DNA from: Siminovitchia fortis
Lineage (GTDB): Bacteria > Bacillota > Bacilli > Bacillales > Bacillaceae_C
DNA: 64,000 nucleotides
Assembly: GCF_003605365.2 (NCBI RefSeq)
Contig: NZ_QYTU02000003.1
Location: 1-64,000 of the forward strand
Reading direction: 5' to 3'
Shown here: piece after piece, positions 6,857-18,475 of the stretch
How positions within the stretch are numbered: position 1 is the stretch's first letter
Layout of the letters: each line of letters begins with the position of its first letter
Position numbers and translations under genes: made by a program
The notes under the pieces: model-generated
The model's input: the letters and a program-made list of their open reading frames with translations, nothing else
Database searches by the model: none
Told to the model about the DNA's origin: nothing

Positions 6857-9616
6857 TTGGATTACAAAGATACGCTGCTCATGCCGAAAACGGACTTCCC
6901 CATGCGTGGAAATCTGCCGAAAAGAGAGCCGGAAATGCAGGCGAAGTGGGAAGAGGAAAACATTTATCAAAAAGTCCAGGAGCGTACGAAAGGCAGGCCG
7001 CTTTATATTTTGCATGATGGGCCGCCGTATGCCAACGGTGACCTTCATATGGGCCACGCCCTTAATAAAACATTAAAGGATTTCATCGTACGGTACAAAT
7101 CAATGGCCGGCTTCTGCGCTCCATATGTTCCCGGCTGGGATACACATGGACTCCCAATCGAGCAGGCACTTACCAATAAAGGGGTCAACCGCAAGGAAAT
7201 GTCTGTAGCCGAATTCAGGGAGAAATGCGCGCAATACGCATACGAGCAAATTGACAATCAGAGAACGGAATTCAAACGCCTGGGAATCAGAGGAGATTGG
7301 GAAAATCCATACATTACACTGAAGCCCGCGTATGAAGCCGAACAAATCAAAGTGTTCGGGGAGATGGCCAAAAAGGGATATATTTACAAAGGGAAGAAGC
7401 CTGTCTACTGGTCGCCTTCCAGTGAATCGGCCCTTGCAGAGGCAGAAATTGAATATAAAGATAAGCGCTCGCCGTCTATTTATGTTTCTTTTAAAGTGAC
7501 GGATGGAAAAGGGGTTGTCGAAAATGGAAGCAATATTATTATCTGGACAACAACCCCATGGACAATTCCTGCAAACCTCGCTATTGCGGTCCATCCTGAC
7601 TTCACCTACGCTGTGATTGAACATGAAGGGAAAAAGTACATTGCCGCAGAAGACCTTGTGTCAAATTTAAAAGAAGTACTTGATTGGCAGGATGCCAATG
7701 TTGCGGCAACAATGAAAGGAAAGGACCTTGAGTTCGTAGTTGCCAAGCATCCGTTTTATGACAGAGATTCGATTGTCATTTTAGGTGAACACGTGACGAT
7801 GGATTCCGGTACCGGCTGCGTCCACACTGCTCCGGGACACGGGGAAGACGACTTCAATATTGGCCAAAAATATGGGCTTGAAGCCCTTTGCCCTGTTGAC
7901 GACAAAGGGCATATGACAGAAGAGGCTCCTGGGTTTGAAGGCTTGTTTTATGATGCGGCCAATAAACCGATTACAGAAAAGCTTCAAGAAGCCGGTGCGT
8001 TGTTAAAGCTGGAATTCATTACTCACTCGTATCCGCATGACTGGCGGACCAAAAAGCCGGTCATCTTCCGGGCGACATCCCAATGGTTCGCTTCGATCAA
8101 AGATTTCAGGGAAGACATCCTTGAAGCTGTCAAAGAGGTCAAGTGGGTGCCTAAGTGGGGAGAAACAAGGCTTTATAATATGGTCAGGGACCGCGGAGAC
8201 TGGTGTATCTCCCGTCAAAGGGTATGGGGAGTGCCAATTCCGGTATTTTATGCCGAAAATGGTGAAGCCATTATTACGGATGAAACGATTTCCCGTGTAT
8301 CAGAGCTTTTCCGTGAACACGGGTCCAATATCTGGTTTGAGAAAGAGGCATCTGAATTGCTGCCTGAAGGCTTTACCCATCCGGGAAGCCCTAACGGGAT
8401 CTTTACAAAAGAAACGGATATTATGGACGTCTGGTTTGATTCCGGTTCTTCACATCAGGGAGTTTTAGTGGAAAGAGATGACTTAAGACGCCCGGCCGAC
8501 CTTTATTTGGAAGGCTCGGACCAATATCGCGGGTGGTTCAACTCTTCTTTGACGACTGCCGTGGCCGTTACAGGAAACGCCCCTTATAAAGGTGTTTTGA
8601 GCCATGGGTTTGTCCTTGACGGAGAAGGCCATAAAATGAGTAAATCCCTTGGAAATGTCATTGTTCCGGCAAAAGTGACCAACCAATTTGGGGCAGAAAT
8701 CCTCCGTCTATGGGTGGCATCCGTTGATTATCAGTCGGATGTAAGAATTTCTGACGCCATTTTGAAGCAGGTCAGTGAGGTGTACCGGAAAATCCGGAAC
8801 ACATTCCGCTTCCTGCTTGGCAACCTTGCTGACTTTAAACCGGAAGAAAATACTGTGGCATTTGATGAACTGCGGGAAGTGGATCAATTTTTGTTGATCA
8901 GGCTGAACAATTTGGTCAGAGAATCGCTTAAAGCATATGACGAATTCGAGTTTGCCGATATTTACCATGCGGTCAATAACTTCTGTACAGTTGATCTGAG
9001 TTCGTTTTATATGGATTTTGCAAAAGATGTTCTTTATATCGAGGCGGAAGACAACTTTGAAAGAAGAGCGATGCAGACTGTCATGTATAAGTGTGCAGTT
9101 TCTTTGGCAAAACTGTTATCGCCGATTTTGCCGCATACGGCAGATGAGGTGTGGACACATATCCCCGGAGTACAGGAGGAAAGCGTCCAGTTGACTGATA
9201 TGCCGGAAGTGGAGGAGTTTGCCAATGCCGAAGAGCTCGAGAAGAAATGGAAAGAATTCCTTCTTGTCAGGAACGACGTGTTAAAAGCATTGGAAGAAGC
9301 AAGGAATGAAAAAGTAATCGGAAAATCATTAACTGCCAAAGTAAGCTTATATGTTAATGAAGATGTCAAAAACTTGCTTGACAGCATCTCCGAGAGTTTG
9401 AAACAATTGTTCATCGTCTCCGGGTTCGAAGTGGCCGGATCATATGATGAAGCGCCGGAACAGGCTTTGAAGCTTGATAAGGCAGCGGTTGTTGTTGAAA
9501 AAGCCGACGGCGAAACATGTGAACGATGCTGGGTCGTAACACCTGAAGTGGGAAAAGTGGAAGAATATCCCACCATTTGCCCGCGTTGTGCATCAGTTGT
9601 TGAACAACTCAAGTAA
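6857..9616 (+). CDS. ileS: Isoleucine--tRNA ligase
   Basis: Class I aminoacyl-tRNA synthetase that charges tRNA-Ile and edits valine. The product has 919 residues. The HIGH motif is HMGH at 64-67 within [15 protein letters not shown], the KMSKS loop is at 593-597, and the editing domain has [14 protein letters not shown]-like signatures ([18 protein letters not shown]). The C-terminal zinc site has C888/C891 and C908/C911. The start is TTG 6857, 8 bases after CAAGGAGG, giving the family N-terminus [20 protein letters not shown]. The nearby ATG at 6852 is out of frame, and the longer reading to 6803 runs into the terminator. Expression is governed by the upstream T-box. Confidence 0.98.
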   Translation: MDYKDTLLMPKTDFPMRGNLPKREPEMQAKWEEENIYQKVQERTKGRPLYILHDGPPYANGDLHMGHALNKTLKDFIVRYKSMAGFCAPYVPGWDTHGLPIEQALTNKGVNRKEMSVAEFREKCAQYAYEQIDNQRTEFKRLGIRGDWENPYITLKPAYEAEQIKVFGEMAKKGYIYKGKKPVYWSPSSESALAEAEIEYKDKRSPSIYVSFKVTDGKGVVENGSNIIIWTTTPWTIPANLAIAVHPDFTYAVIEHEGKKYIAAEDLVSNLKEVLDWQDANVAATMKGKDLEFVVAKHPFYDRDSIVILGEHVTMDSGTGCVHTAPGHGEDDFNIGQKYGLEALCPVDDKGHMTEEAPGFEGLFYDAANKPITEKLQEAGALLKLEFITHSYPHDWRTKKPVIFRATSQWFASIKDFREDILEAVKEVKWVPKWGETRLYNMVRDRGDWCISRQRVWGVPIPVFYAENGEAIITDETISRVSELFREHGSNIWFEKEASELLPEGFTHPGSPNGIFTKETDIMDVWFDSGSSHQGVLVERDDLRRPADLYLEGSDQYRGWFNSSLTTAVAVTGNAPYKGVLSHGFVLDGEGHKMSKSLGNVIVPAKVTNQFGAEILRLWVASVDYQSDVRISDAILKQVSEVYRKIRNTFRFLLGNLADFKPEENTVAFDELREVDQFLLIRLNNLVRESLKAYDEFEFADIYHAVNNFCTVDLSSFYMDFAKDVLYIEAEDNFERRAMQTVMYKCAVSLAKLLSPILPHTADEVWTHIPGVQEESVQLTDMPEVEEFANAEELEKKWKEFLLVRNDVLKALEEARNEKVIGKSLTAKVSLYVNEDVKNLLDSISESLKQLFIVSGFEVAGSYDEAPEQALKLDKAAVVVEKADGETCERCWVVTPEVGKVEEYPTICPRCASVVEQLK

Positions 9617-9621
9617 AAATC

Positions 9622-9650
9622 AGCCCTCCGTCCTTGGAGGGCTTCTTCCG
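9622..9650 (+). terminator. Terminator after ileS
   Basis: AGCCCTCC (9622-9629) pairs with GGAGGGCT (9636-9643) around a six-base loop. The tail CTTCTTCCGTT is only partly T-rich, so efficiency is uncertain. Confidence 0.6.
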
Positions 9651-9705
9651 TTATTGGAATACCGTTTTCTTTGAGCTTATAATAACTATTTAATTTCCGC
9701 CTTTT

Positions 9706-9715
9706 ATGCTAAAAT
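9706..9715 (+). promoter_or_regulatory. Extended -10 promoter candidate for lspA
   Basis: TATGCTAAAAT contains an extended -10 (TGnTAAAAT), about 37 bases before the lspA start. No convincing -35 is seen, which is tolerated for extended -10 promoters. It follows the ileS terminator, where a new promoter is expected. Confidence 0.4.
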
Positions 9716-9751
9716 TCAAAAGAACAACTTTTTCGATTCGGGGGTTTGCTC

Positions 9752-10228
9752 GTGGGTTATTATTTAATCGCATTATTTGTCATTATTTTGGACCAGTTCA
9801 CTAAATGGACGGTCGTCCGTAATATGGAAATCGGAGAAAGCATTAAAATCATAGATCATTTTTTTTATCTCACTTCCCATCGCAATAAAGGGGCGGCGTG
9901 GGGTATGCTGGAAGGCCAAATGTGGCTGTTCTATATTATAACGCTCATCGTCGTTTCCGGGATCATCTATTATATGCAGACGCAGGCCAAAGGCAAGCCT
10001 TTGTTCCAGGTCAGCCTCGCTTTTATTTTGGGGGGAGCGGTCGGCAATTTCATTGACCGCCTGTTTAGAAAAGAAGTTGTCGATTTTTTGGATACATATA
10101 TATTTGGATATGATTTCCCCATTTTCAATATTGCCGACTCGGCCTTGACCATTGGCGTCATCCTTCTTTTTATCCAAATGTTTAAGGAAGAACGAAAAGA
10201 AAAGGTGAGTGAACATGGAAAAAGTTGA
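9752..10228 (+). CDS. lspA: Lipoprotein signal peptidase (signal peptidase II)
   Basis: Membrane aspartic protease that cleaves signal peptides of diacylated prolipoproteins. The 158 residues contain four hydrophobic segments and the family motifs [35 protein letters not shown] and [11 protein letters not shown]; the two catalytic Asp residues are in NFIDR and NIADS. GTG 9752 follows CGGGGG (9740-9744) and matches the family start MGYYLI; the TTG two codons earlier was rejected. The 3' end overlaps rluD by 14 bases, as in other bacilli. Confidence 0.96.
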   Translation: MGYYLIALFVIILDQFTKWTVVRNMEIGESIKIIDHFFYLTSHRNKGAAWGMLEGQMWLFYIITLIVVSGIIYYMQTQAKGKPLFQVSLAFILGGAVGNFIDRLFRKEVVDFLDTYIFGYDFPIFNIADSALTIGVILLFIQMFKEERKEKVSEHGKS

Positions 10229-11126
10229 CTACCGGGTAAAGGAAGAAGAAAGCGGGGAGCGGATTGACAAACTGGTTGCCGCTATCGGTGAAAATTGGTC
10301 GCGCTCCCAAGTGCAGCAATGGATAAAGGACGGACATATTTCCGTTAATGGGGAATCGGTCAAAGCAAATTATAAATGCAGCTCAAATGATCTTATTGTT
10401 ATACAGGTGCCGGATCCGGAGCCTCTTGATGTTGAACCGGAGGAAATGGATCTTGACATTTATTACGAAGACGGGGATGTGCTTGTCGTCAATAAGCCGA
10501 AAGGGATGGTTGTCCACCCTGCACCGGGCCATCCATCCGGAACGTTAGTGAACGGGCTGATGGCCCATTGCAAAGATTTGTCGGGAATCAATGGCGTTTT
10601 GAGACCGGGAATCGTCCATAGAATCGATAAGGATACATCCGGTCTTTTAATGGTGGCAAAAAATGACCAAGCCCATGAAAAGCTTGTTCAGCAGTTAGTG
10701 GATAAAACAGTAACGAGAAAATATTTTGCTCTTGTCCATGGGGTGATTCCGCATGATCACGGAACGATAGATGCCCCGATTGGAAGGGATCCGATCGAAC
10801 GCCAGAGCATGGCCGTCAACGAAAAAGGAAAATTGGCGGTTACCCATTTTACTGTACTGGAGCGGCTCGAACCTTATACGTTTCTGGAATGTACCCTGGA
10901 AACCGGCAGGACTCATCAAATCAGAGTCCATATGAAATATATCGGGCATCCGCTCGTTGGGGATCCAAAATATGGGCCGCGAAATACACTGTCCACTGAC
11001 GGGCAGGTTTTGCATGCAGGGGTTCTTGGGTTTTTGCACCCCCGCATAGGGGAGTACAAAGAGTTCAGTGCCCCGCTGCCGGATTATTTTATTCAATTGC
11101 TAAATAAACTTCGACAAAATCATTGA
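10215..11126 (+). CDS. rluD: RluD-family 23S rRNA pseudouridine synthase (YlyB)
   Basis: Pseudouridine synthase of the RluA/RluD family, probably acting on 23S rRNA. An N-terminal S4 domain (residues ~15-75: [35 protein letters not shown]) precedes the catalytic domain. The catalytic Asp is D138 in [37 protein letters not shown] is the second signature. ATG 10215 lies 8 bases after AAGGTGAG; a GTG at 10209 is also in frame but too close to that site. The gene overlaps the end of lspA, and its stop codon lies inside the pyr promoter. The exact target uridines cannot be read from sequence. Confidence 0.92.
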   Translation: MEKVDYRVKEEESGERIDKLVAAIGENWSRSQVQQWIKDGHISVNGESVKANYKCSSNDLIVIQVPDPEPLDVEPEEMDLDIYYEDGDVLVVNKPKGMVVHPAPGHPSGTLVNGLMAHCKDLSGINGVLRPGIVHRIDKDTSGLLMVAKNDQAHEKLVQQLVDKTVTRKYFALVHGVIPHDHGTIDAPIGRDPIERQSMAVNEKGKLAVTHFTVLERLEPYTFLECTLETGRTHQIRVHMKYIGHPLVGDPKYGPRNTLSTDGQVLHAGVLGFLHPRIGEYKEFSAPLPDYFIQLLNKLRQNH

Positions 11127-11151
11127 CAATCATCCCGGTGAAGGCTATATT
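11123..11151 (+). promoter_or_regulatory. Sigma-A promoter of the pyr operon
   Basis: TTGACA (11123-11128) is a perfect -35; TATATT (11146-11151) is 17 bases on. The -35 overlaps the stop codon of rluD. The leader that follows carries a PyrR attenuator. Confidence 0.85.
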
Positions 11152-11170
11152 GATTATAGTTGAATATGAA

Positions 11171-11287
11171 CCTTTAAATCGGTCCCGTGAGGCCGGGAAG
11201 GTACGGATTAATTTGCATTGATTGATATGCTGATATTCTGTTGTCATCATTTGTACCCTCCTGCTGAGCCGCGGGAGGGCTTTTTTC
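11171..11287 (+). promoter_or_regulatory. PyrR attenuator 1 (pyr leader)
   Basis: The PyrR-binding loop is GGTCCCGTGAGGCC (11181-11194), closed by CCTT (11171-11174) with AAGG (11198-11201), matching the conserved TCCnGnGAGGC-type anti-antiterminator. The terminator is CCCTCCTGC/GCGGGAGGG (11256-11279, one G-U pair) with a T-run at 11281-11286. UMP- or UTP-bound PyrR should stabilise the first hairpin and let the terminator form, lowering operon expression when pyrimidines are plentiful. Confidence 0.9.
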
Positions 11288-11294
11288 ATTGTAA

Positions 11295-11855
<561 letters not shown>

Positions 11856-11857
11856 TA

Positions 11858-11977
11858 CCCTTTTAATTCAGTCCCGTGAGACTGGCAAAGGGAGGTTTTT
11901 AAAGGGAAGCCGGAAAATTGTGCCGGCTTCATTTTGCAAACCCTCTTTGCCGGAATAAAGGCATAGAGGGTTTTTTT
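11858..11977 (+). promoter_or_regulatory. PyrR attenuator 2 (pyrR-pyrB gap)
   Basis: CCCTTT (11858-11863) pairs with AAAGGG (11887-11892) and CAGT (11869-11872) with ACTG (11881-11884), enclosing the PyrR loop TCCCGTGAGA. A middle hairpin, GAAGCCGG/CCGGCTTC (11906-11930), and the terminator CCCTCTTTGCC/GGCATAGAGGG (11941-11970) with seven T residues follow. In B. subtilis this position precedes the uracil permease pyrP; here it feeds directly into pyrB. Confidence 0.88.
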
Positions 11978-12008
11978 ATGACAATCTTAGAAAGAACGGT
12001 GAGCGGCC

Positions 12009-12893
12009 ATGAGTAATCTTTTTTCCATGAGGGATTTATCCACAAAGGAAATACATGAGATTTTGCATACAGCGGAATCATTTGCCAAGGGAGAAATTTG
12101 GACTCCCGCAAAACAAACCTTCGCAGTCAACTTGTTTTTTGAACCGAGCACAAGGACAAAAACAAGCTTTGAAATGGCTGAACGCAAATTGGGCATGGAA
12201 GTGATTCCTTTTGAAACAGGCACATCAAGCATTTTAAAAGGGGAAACGCTGGAGGATACACTGAAAACACTTGAATCAATGGGGGTGGACCTTGCGGTCA
12301 TCCGCCATAAGCAGGATGCTTACTATGAATCCCTGGCAGGAAAATTTCAAATGAAAATTGTCAATGGGGGAGATGGCTGCGGCCAGCATCCGACACAGTC
12401 ATTATTGGATCTGCTGACAATCAAACAGGAATTTGGAAAGTTTGAAGGTTTAAAGGTGACAATTGTCGGCGACTTGAGCCACAGCCGGGTTGCAAGGTCC
12501 AACACGGAAGCATTAACCGCACTGGGATCCGAAGTTTTTTACTCAGGGCCGCCTGAATGGTTTGAAGGTGACCCGGAAAATGCCCAAAACTACGTGGACA
12601 TTGATGAAGCGATCGGGTTTTCGGATGTACTTATGCTTTTGAGGATTCAGCATGAAAGACACAATACAATGATGGACCTGACAGTAGAGCAATATCATGA
12701 AAGATACGGTTTGACGCCGGAGAGGGAAAAGAGGATGAAGCCTGAAAGCATCATCATGCATCCCGGGCCAGTGAACAGAGGTGTCGAAATAGCCGGCAGT
12801 CTTGTGGAAAGCTGCAAATCCAGGATTTTTAAGCAAATGGAAAATGGCGTATATGCAAGAATGGCAGTTATAAAACACATTCTTGAAAAATAA
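12009..12893 (+). CDS. pyrB: Aspartate carbamoyltransferase catalytic subunit
   Basis: Joins carbamoyl phosphate and aspartate to give carbamoyl-aspartate, the second step of de novo UMP synthesis. The product has 294 residues. The carbamoyl-phosphate site is [60 protein letters not shown] and [13 protein letters not shown] are the other signatures. No regulatory subunit gene is present, as is usual in bacilli. The ribosome site is weak (GGTGAG), and expression is set by PyrR attenuator 2. Confidence 0.97.
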   Translation: MSNLFSMRDLSTKEIHEILHTAESFAKGEIWTPAKQTFAVNLFFEPSTRTKTSFEMAERKLGMEVIPFETGTSSILKGETLEDTLKTLESMGVDLAVIRHKQDAYYESLAGKFQMKIVNGGDGCGQHPTQSLLDLLTIKQEFGKFEGLKVTIVGDLSHSRVARSNTEALTALGSEVFYSGPPEWFEGDPENAQNYVDIDEAIGFSDVLMLLRIQHERHNTMMDLTVEQYHERYGLTPEREKRMKPESIIMHPGPVNRGVEIAGSLVESCKSRIFKQMENGVYARMAVIKHILEK

Positions 12894-12907
12894 AGGAGGA
12901 AGCCCGC

Positions 12908-14191
12908 ATGAATTGGCTGATCAAAAATGGAAAAGTACTGCAAGATAATGGTGAACTGAAAGAAATGGATATAAGAGTCAAAGATGGCCTTATCGCCGAA
13001 GTTGGGAATCTGGAAAACAAGGGGGAGAAAGAGTATGATGCAGCGGGGCTGCTGATCACACCAGGATTAGTGGATCTCCACATCCATCTAAGGGAACCGG
13101 GCGGAGAACAAAAAGAAACCATTGAAACGGGAACCAAGGCAGCGGCAAAAGGCGGTTTTACAACTGTGGCCTCCATGCCAAACACGAATCCTGTTCCGGA
13201 TAACCCTGATAAAATGGAGTGGCTTGTTGGCCGCATCAAAGAAACTGCCCATGTCAATGTTCTCCCTTATGCTGCGATTACTCACGGCCTGCAGGGAGAG
13301 GAACTTGTTGATTTCAAGGGATTGAAGGAAGCGGGAGCCTTCGCTTTTACAGATGATGGAGTCGGTATCCAGACAGCTGCCAAAATGTATGAAGCTATGC
13401 AAAAGGCTGCAGAACTGGATATGGCAATCGTCGCCCATTGTGAAGACAATTCGCTGATCTATGGCGGTGCCCTTCATGAAGGGGAGTTTTCCAGAAAATC
13501 GGGAGTTCCGGGAATCCCATCCATATGCGAATCTGTCCATATTGCGCGGGATGTGCTGCTCGCTGAAGCGGCAGACTGCCATTACCATGTATGCCATATC
13601 AGCACAAAAGAGTCTGTTCGGACAGTGAGGGATGCGAAAAGGGCAGGGATTAAAGTGACAGCGGAAGTCAGCCCGCATCATCTGCTCCTGTGTGATGAAG
13701 ATATTACGGATGCCAATGATACGAATTTCAAAATGAACCCGCCTCTCCGCGGAAAAGAAGACCGCGAGGCCCTGATTGAAGGGCTGCTGGATGGGACAAT
13801 CGATTTCATTGCAACAGACCACGCCCCTCATACAGCAGAGGATAAAGCAAAGAAAGTGACCGAGGCTCCTTTCGGAATCGTCGGCCTTGAAACGGCCTTT
13901 CCGCTGCTTTATACGCACTTTGTGGAAAAAGGCTATTGCACATTGAAACAATTGGTTGACTGGATGACAGCAGCGCCTTCCAACACATTCAAGCTGGGCT
14001 GCGGAACTTTGGATATAGGAAAACCTGCTGATATTACCCTGATTGATTTGGAAAAAGAACAAAAAATTGATTCAGGCAAGTTTTTATCTAAAGGAAAAAA
14101 CACACCGTTCAGCGGGTGGACATGCAAAGGATGGCCTGCAGCCACCTTTGTCAACGGAGAAATCAAATGGTCGGAAGGACGTGACAATTGA
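12908..14191 (+). CDS. pyrC: Dihydroorotase
   Basis: Zinc amidohydrolase that cyclises carbamoyl-aspartate to dihydroorotate. The class I enzyme has 427 residues. Metal ligands are visible in [36 protein letters not shown] and [22 protein letters not shown] (12893-12900) is a strong ribosome site. The stop codon overlaps the carA start by one base, so translation is probably coupled. Confidence 0.98.
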   Translation: MNWLIKNGKVLQDNGELKEMDIRVKDGLIAEVGNLENKGEKEYDAAGLLITPGLVDLHIHLREPGGEQKETIETGTKAAAKGGFTTVASMPNTNPVPDNPDKMEWLVGRIKETAHVNVLPYAAITHGLQGEELVDFKGLKEAGAFAFTDDGVGIQTAAKMYEAMQKAAELDMAIVAHCEDNSLIYGGALHEGEFSRKSGVPGIPSICESVHIARDVLLAEAADCHYHVCHISTKESVRTVRDAKRAGIKVTAEVSPHHLLLCDEDITDANDTNFKMNPPLRGKEDREALIEGLLDGTIDFIATDHAPHTAEDKAKKVTEAPFGIVGLETAFPLLYTHFVEKGYCTLKQLVDWMTAAPSNTFKLGCGTLDIGKPADITLIDLEKEQKIDSGKFLSKGKNTPFSGWTCKGWPAATFVNGEIKWSEGRDN

Positions 14192-15291
14192 TGAAACGCC
14201 AGCTCATTCTCGAAGATGGAACAGTTTTTATCGGCGAAGCAATCGGAAGTGAAAAAGAGACGACAGGTGAAATTATTTTTAACACTAGCATGACCGGTTA
14301 TCAGGAGATCATTTCCGATCCGTCCAATTACGGACAGATTATCGTGTTCGGATTTCCGCAAATCGGAAACTATGGAATCAACCGTGATGATTTTGAAAGC
14401 ATCCAGCCAGTCATCAAAGGTGTCGTAGTAAAAGAAGCGGCCGACTACCCGTCAAACTGGCGCAGCAACATGTCCTTTGGCGAGTTTTTAAAAGCGAAGG
14501 AAATCCCGGGTATTAGCGGTATCGATACAAGAAAATTGATCAGGATCATCAGATCAAAAGGAACGATGAAAGGGGTCATGTGCGGATTTGGAGAGAGCAT
14601 TGAAACGCATCTTTCCCGCCTTCATGCAGTTGAAAGCCTGCCGGATCAGGTAAAGCAGGTGTCGACGGTCAAACCGTTCCCGGCACCGGGACGCGGCAGC
14701 AGTGTCATCGTCATGGACTTCGGTTTGAAGCACGGGCTTTTACGCGAGCTTACCAAGCGGGGGTGCGATGTTACAGTCGTTCCTTATCAAACCACTGCAG
14801 ATGAGATCCTTTCCTTGCAGCCGGACGGTGTGATTTTGTCCAACGGGCCGGGAAACCCGGAAAACGTTCCTGAAGCGATTGAGACGATACGTGAAATTCA
14901 AGGAAAAGTACCTCTTTTTGGCATAGGCCTTGGCCATCAATTGTTTGCCCTTGCAAATGGCTGCAAAACAAAGAAGATGTTTGTCGGCCATCGGGGGGGA
15001 AGTTATCCCGTGAAAGATCTGGCAACGGGCAAAGTGGTTTTCACCTCCCAAAACCATGGATATGAAGTGGATAAACAATCGGTGGATGGAAGCAAGCTGA
15101 CTATCACTCACGTTGAGTTGAACGAAGGCTCCATCGAGGGGCTATCCCATCAAAATCAACTGGCCTTCTCTGTACAATTTGAACCGGAAGGCGCACCGGG
15201 ATCGGAAGATGCCAAGTATATATTTGATCAATTTTTGAAGTTAATGGATGAAAATAAAAGAAAGGCGGATGACCATGCCGAAAAGAACTGA
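14191..15291 (+). CDS. carA: Carbamoyl-phosphate synthase small subunit with a defective glutaminase site
   Basis: By position and overall sequence this is CarA/PyrAA (366 residues), the subunit that normally hydrolyses glutamine and feeds ammonia to CarB. The N-terminal CPSase domain ([58 protein letters not shown]) and class I GATase fold ([23 protein letters not shown]) are present. The nucleophile motif reads [12 protein letters not shown], so the catalytic Cys is Gly246 (GGC at 14926). The usual HPEASPGP reads EPEGAPGS, so the catalytic His is Glu331 (GAA at 15181). Neighbouring conserved positions also differ (GPGNP for [17 protein letters not shown] for KMKFGHRGSNHP). The frame is intact and the gene overlaps its neighbours by 1 and 17 bases. 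Glutaminase activity is predicted lost; a role as a structural partner of CarB is inferred. Confidence 0.93.
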   Translation: MKRQLILEDGTVFIGEAIGSEKETTGEIIFNTSMTGYQEIISDPSNYGQIIVFGFPQIGNYGINRDDFESIQPVIKGVVVKEAADYPSNWRSNMSFGEFLKAKEIPGISGIDTRKLIRIIRSKGTMKGVMCGFGESIETHLSRLHAVESLPDQVKQVSTVKPFPAPGRGSSVIVMDFGLKHGLLRELTKRGCDVTVVPYQTTADEILSLQPDGVILSNGPGNPENVPEAIETIREIQGKVPLFGIGLGHQLFALANGCKTKKMFVGHRGGSYPVKDLATGKVVFTSQNHGYEVDKQSVDGSKLTITHVELNEGSIEGLSHQNQLAFSVQFEPEGAPGSEDAKYIFDQFLKLMDENKRKADDHAEKN

Positions 15292-18200
15292 CATCAAAAG
15301 TATTTTAGTAGTGGGGTCAGGCCCCATCGTAATTGGACAGGCGGCTGAATTCGACTATGCCGGCACTCAGGCTTGCCTTGCTCTGAAAGAAGAAGGGTAC
15401 AGGGTCATCCTTATCAATTCAAACCCCGCGACCATCATGACAGATTCCGAGATTGCGGATGCTGTTTATATCGAACCGCTGACTCTTGAATTTGTCAGCC
15501 GCATTATCAGAAAAGAAAGGCCGGATGCCATCCTGCCTACACTCGGCGGACAGACCGGCTTGAATATCGCCATGCAGCTGGCCAAAGCAGGTGTTCTTGA
15601 AGAATGCAATGTTGAAATACTTGGTACGAAACTGTCAGCTATTGAACAGGCGGAGGACAGGGATCAATTCAGAAGCTTGATGAACGAATTGAATGAGCCG
15701 GTGCCTGAAAGTGCCATCGTCCATACGCTGGAAGAAGCAGTAAATTTTGTTGAAGAAATTGGGTTTCCTGTTATTGTCCGGCCTGCGTATACACTTGGCG
15801 GAACAGGCGGAGGTATTTGCAAAAACAGCGAGGAGCTTGATTCCATCGTATCAAGCGGTTTGAAAAACAGCCCTGTCAACCAATGCCTGATTGAAAAAAG
15901 CATTGCCGGATATAAGGAAATAGAATTTGAAGTGATGAGAGATGCCAATGACAATGCGATTGTCGTCTGCAATATGGAAAATGTGGATCCTGTCGGAGTC
16001 CATACCGGCGACTCCATCGTCGTCGCCCCTTGCCAAACATTGAGCGACAGGGAAATCCAATTGATGAGAAACACTTCTTTGAAATTGATCCGTGCACTTG
16101 GAATCGAAGGGGGATGCAATGTCCAGCTTGCCCTTGATCCTGAGAGTTTCCAATACTATATCATTGAAGTGAATCCGCGTGTCAGCCGTTCATCTGCGCT
16201 TGCTTCCAAGGCAACAGGATTTCCGATTGCGAAACTCGCAGCAAAAATTGCTGCCGGATATACTTTGGATGAACTCATGAACCCTGTGACAGGGAAAACG
16301 TATGCCTGCTTTGAACCGGTCATCGATTACATTGTAACTAAAATTCCGAGATGGCCTTTTGATAAATTCGAATCTGCAAACAGAAGCCTTGGAACTCAAA
16401 TGAAAGCGACAGGCGAAGTAATGGCAATCGGCCGCAGCTTTGAAGAATCATTGCTAAAAGCGGTGCGCTCCCTAGAGATCAACTTGTATCACTTGGAAAA
16501 CGAGGAAGCCAGAGCGATGGAACAGTCAGAGCTTCAGGCTGGAATCGAAAATGCTACAGACGAACGGCTTTTCGTTGTGGCAGAAGCGTTGAGAAGAGGA
16601 ATCACGATACAAACCATCCATGATTGGAGCAAGATCGACCTATTTTTCCTGCACAAACTAAACAAAATCATCGAACTTGAAAATAAGCTGAAAAAAGAAC
16701 CATTTAGTGCTGAACTGGCAGTTCAAGCGAAGAAAATGGGTTTTGCAGACATCACTCTTGCAAAACTGTGGGAAAGCAATGAAAAGGAAATTTATGACTG
16801 GCGCAAAAACAATGAGCTCGTGCCGGTATATAAAAAGGTAGATACATGTGCAGCTGAATTCGAATCCGAAACTCCGTACTTCTACGGTACTTATGAAGAG
16901 GAAAATGAATCAGAGCGCACCGGCAAAAAAAGTGTTATCGTACTAGGATCAGGACCGATCCGCATCGGCCAGGGCATCGAGTTTGACTATGCGACTGTAC
17001 ACAGTGTATGGGCCATCCAGCAGGCAGGTTACGAAGCGATCATCATCAACAATAACCCTGAGACTGTGTCGACGGACTTCAGCATTTCTGACAAGCTTTA
17101 TTTTGAGCCGCTTACGATTGAAGATGTCATGCATATCATCGATTTGGAGCAGCCGATTGGTGTAGTCGTCCAGTTCGGCGGCCAAACAGCAATCAATCTG
17201 GCAGCAGAGCTTTCCGAACGCGGAGTAAAGATTCTGGGCACTTCACTTGAAAGTCTTGACAGGGCAGAAGACAGGGAACAATTTGAGCATGCTCTTTCTG
17301 AGCTGAACATACCTCAGCCAAAAGGGAAGACCGCTTTTTCAGTCGATGAGGCTGTGAAAATCGCCTCTGATATTGGCTACCCTGTGCTGGTGCGCCCTTC
17401 CTATGTCCTTGGTGGAAGAGCGATGGAAATTGTCTATGAGGAAAAAGAACTGCTCCATTACATGGAAAATGCCGTAAAAATCAATCCAGAACATCCGGTT
17501 CTTGTAGACCGTTATTTGACAGGAAAAGAGATTGAAGTCGACGCGATTTCCGACGGGGAAAATGTGTTGATTCCCGGTATCATGGAGCATATTGAACGGG
17601 CAGGGGTCCACTCAGGAGACTCGATTGCAGTATATCCGCCGCAAAATATCAGTGCGGACATGATCAAGAAGATTGAAGATGCAACGATCCGCCTTGCCAG
17701 GGGACTTGAGATTATCGGACTTTTGAACATTCAATATGTCATTTCGAACAATGAATTGTATGTCATTGAAGTAAACCCGCGTTCAAGCAGAACAGTGCCA
17801 TTTTTAAGCAAAATCACCGGCATTCCGATGGCAAATCTCGCTACGAAAGTGATTCTGGGCAAGAAGCTGCCTGAGCTGGGCTATGAAACAGGCCTTAGCC
17901 AGGAGATGAGCGGTGTCTATGTAAAAGTTCCAGTTTTCTCGTTCGCCAAGCTTCGGAGGGTGGATATCAACCTGGGACCTGAAATGAAGTCCACCGGGGA
18001 AGTTATGGGCAGAGACAGGACGATGGAAAAAGCGTTATATAAAGGGCTTGTCGCTTCCGGAATAGAAATTAAGACGCACGGTACCGTATTGATTACGGTA
18101 GCTGACAAGGACAAGGATGAAGCAGTGAAACTCGCTGAAAGGTTCTCGGCCATCGGTTACCAGATCATTGCTACCAGTGGAACGGCGAAAGCCATTTCGG

Positions 18201-18475
18201 ATTCGGGCATTAAGGTCCAAACCGTCGATAAAATTGGAGCCTCCGGCCATAACTTGCTCGATACGATCAGACAGGGGGATGCTCAGCTTGTCATCAATAC
18301 ATTGACAAGAGGAAAGCAGCCACGCAGAGACGGTTTCCGTATCAGAAGAGAATCCGTTGAAAATGGCATCCCATGTTTGACATCGCTGGATACAGCCAAA
18401 GCAATTCTCGACGTCCTTGAATCGATGGTTCTTTCCGCTGAAGCAATGCCGTCCGGTAAAAAGGCGGTTCAATAA
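15275..18475 (+). CDS. carB: Carbamoyl-phosphate synthase large subunit
   Basis: Makes carbamoyl phosphate from bicarbonate, ammonia and two ATP. The product has 1066 residues in two homologous ATP-grasp halves, beginning [20 protein letters not shown] and [32 protein letters not shown] and [13 protein letters not shown] are the ATP loops and the C-terminal MGS-like allosteric domain follows from about residue 930. ATG 15275 gives the family start MPKRTDIKS; in-frame ATGs at 15248 and 15269 are less likely. All catalytic blocks look normal, in contrast to its partner CarA. The stop overlaps the pyrF start in TAATG. Confidence 0.98.
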   Translation: MPKRTDIKSILVVGSGPIVIGQAAEFDYAGTQACLALKEEGYRVILINSNPATIMTDSEIADAVYIEPLTLEFVSRIIRKERPDAILPTLGGQTGLNIAMQLAKAGVLEECNVEILGTKLSAIEQAEDRDQFRSLMNELNEPVPESAIVHTLEEAVNFVEEIGFPVIVRPAYTLGGTGGGICKNSEELDSIVSSGLKNSPVNQCLIEKSIAGYKEIEFEVMRDANDNAIVVCNMENVDPVGVHTGDSIVVAPCQTLSDREIQLMRNTSLKLIRALGIEGGCNVQLALDPESFQYYIIEVNPRVSRSSALASKATGFPIAKLAAKIAAGYTLDELMNPVTGKTYACFEPVIDYIVTKIPRWPFDKFESANRSLGTQMKATGEVMAIGRSFEESLLKAVRSLEINLYHLENEEARAMEQSELQAGIENATDERLFVVAEALRRGITIQTIHDWSKIDLFFLHKLNKIIELENKLKKEPFSAELAVQAKKMGFADITLAKLWESNEKEIYDWRKNNELVPVYKKVDTCAAEFESETPYFYGTYEEENESERTGKKSVIVLGSGPIRIGQGIEFDYATVHSVWAIQQAGYEAIIINNNPETVSTDFSISDKLYFEPLTIEDVMHIIDLEQPIGVVVQFGGQTAINLAAELSERGVKILGTSLESLDRAEDREQFEHALSELNIPQPKGKTAFSVDEAVKIASDIGYPVLVRPSYVLGGRAMEIVYEEKELLHYMENAVKINPEHPVLVDRYLTGKEIEVDAISDGENVLIPGIMEHIERAGVHSGDSIAVYPPQNISADMIKKIEDATIRLARGLEIIGLLNIQYVISNNELYVIEVNPRSSRTVPFLSKITGIPMANLATKVILGKKLPELGYETGLSQEMSGVYVKVPVFSFAKLRRVDINLGPEMKSTGEVMGRDRTMEKALYKGLVASGIEIKTHGTVLITVADKDKDEAVKLAERFSAIGYQIIATSGTAKAISDSGIKVQTVDKIGASGHNLLDTIRQGDAQLVINTLTRGKQPRRDGFRIRRESVENGIPCLTSLDTAKAILDVLESMVLSAEAMPSGKKAVQ

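Noticed and set aside
7100-7624. 174-codon minus-strand frame inside ileS
   Set aside because: It is a shadow of the codon pattern of ileS on the other strand.
13088-14062. 324-codon minus-strand frame inside pyrC
   Set aside because: Long but antisense to a clearly conserved enzyme; no ribosome site or family similarity.
14920-15190. Possibility that the carA active-site changes are sequencing errors
   Set aside because: Two separate codons and several flanking conserved positions differ while the frame stays open, which single-base errors would not produce; resequencing is still named as the refuting test.
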